Assembly: GCF_002483235.1 (NCBI RefSeq) | Contig: NZ_DLHN01000021.1 | Coordinates: forward strand, 186,001 to 250,000 | From: Pedobacter glucosidilyticus | Lineage (GTDB): Bacteria > Bacteroidota > Bacteroidia > Sphingobacteriales > Sphingobacteriaceae | Length of the DNA stretch: 64,000 nt | Direction of reading: 5' to 3' | In this document: piece by piece, positions 63,584-64,000 of the stretch | Layout: each line of letters begins with the position of its first letter | Position numbering within the stretch: the stretch's first letter is position 1 | Program-made: the position numbers and the translations under genes | The notes under the pieces: model-generated | Seen by the model: the letters and a program-made list of their open reading frames with translations, nothing else | What the model was told of the DNA's origin: nothing | The model's database searches: none

Positions 63584-64000
63584 ATGAGAGAGGCACCACA
63601 TAAAATGACTAATGCTTTTGATACTTCTGAACTTAGTTTTGATGATTTTAAATCATTGGTAATCAATGATTATAAGATTGCATACGAAAGTAGGCAGGCT
63701 AGTATTTTGGGCCGTAGAGAGGTGTTAACGGGGAAGGCTAAGTTTGGAATTTTTGGTGATGGAAAAGAGGTAGCTCAACTGGCAATGGCAAAAGCTTTTA
63801 AGCCGGGAGATTGGCGTTCTGGTTATTATAGAGACCAAACTTTTATGTTTGCCGCCGGCATGAGTAATATTTTAGAGCTTTTTGCTCAGCTTTATGCTCA
63901 TACAGATATAGAAAAAGATCCATCTTCTGTTGGAAGGCAAATGAATTCTCATTTTGCTACCAGGTTTGTGAACGAAGATGGTACTTGGAAGAGCCAAACA
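63584..64000 (+). CDS. 2-oxoacid dehydrogenase E1 component, 3' end outside window
   Basis: 139 residues visible from ATG 63584 (ATG 63605 is an alternative giving MTNAFDTSELSFDD). LTGKAKFGIFGDGKEVAQLA, PGDWRSGYYRDQTFMFAAG and VGRQMNSHFATRF match the thiamine-diphosphate E1 of branched-chain 2-oxoacid dehydrogenases, which in Bacteroidota are often alpha-beta fusions of ~660-800 residues. Fusion and substrate cannot be confirmed because the gene runs off the window. Confidence 0.85.
   Translation, partial: MREAPHKMTNAFDTSELSFDDFKSLVINDYKIAYESRQASILGRREVLTGKAKFGIFGDGKEVAQLAMAKAFKPGDWRSGYYRDQTFMFAAGMSNILELFAQLYAHTDIEKDPSSVGRQMNSHFATRFVNEDGTWKSQT

Overview
The window is AT-rich chromosomal DNA of a Bacteroidota member, most likely Sphingobacteriaceae (Pedobacter-like). 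The evidence is: type IX secretion (T9SS) sorting domains, Bacteroidota-type Rho, Tgt, PyrF and DUF2851 proteins, TTTG-N19/20-TAnnTTTG promoters, and a tmRNA tag ending in YALAA. Gene assignments come from reading motifs; no database search was run.

Positions 1-17600 are an accessory polymorphic-toxin locus. Three tail-fibre-like surface proteins and a small T9SS protein carrying a YD motif lead into a 2222-residue Rhs/SpvB protein. That protein ends in a HEYGH (putative zinc peptidase) effector domain. Downstream lies a graveyard and reservoir of toxin and immunity modules: a lipoprotein immunity candidate, a type-50-like toxin with its partner, two paralogous toxin/immunity pairs, a 5'-truncated second rhs core with a different toxin tip and a DUF6984 partner, a decayed toxin with its surviving lipoprotein partner, and an orphan secreted protein. 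Five copies of a ~170-bp nested palindromic repeat, plus degenerate relatives, sit at the boundaries between modules. This cassette array is the most interesting part of the window.

Positions 17603-29610 (mostly - strand) hold a DUF4861 protein with a DeoR regulator, a peptidase/metallo-hydrolase/NAD-dehydrogenase/LapA-like run, a large TolB-like outer-membrane protein, a DMT exporter, an LptF/G permease and Tgt. Positions 29805-33266 (+) encode a glycosyltransferase, an ECF sigma factor, RsmG and DprA. Positions 33267-38482 (-) carry an ADP-heptose gene set (hldA-, gmhA- and hldC-like genes plus a GT9 transferase) with a SixA-like phosphatase, behind PolX. A small PIN-toxin/antitoxin pair, a T9SS protein and SppA follow.

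Positions 42040-53306 are mostly core genes: FolK, an Hpt protein, PurS, PssA, Rho, PyrF, DUF2851, PspC, an ankyrin protein, FtsK, LolA and an MBL hydrolase, followed by tRNA-Leu(GAG). Positions 53625-56760 hold poorly known membrane proteins and a dead RelE-type toxin/antitoxin pair. Positions 56922-61114 hold a DUF1801 protein, a GlxA-type regulator divergent from an alternating SRPBCC/VOC/DoxX operon, and an Arr-type ADP-ribosyltransferase. The window closes with tmRNA, an aminotransferase, a DUF1573 protein and the start of a 2-oxoacid dehydrogenase E1 gene.
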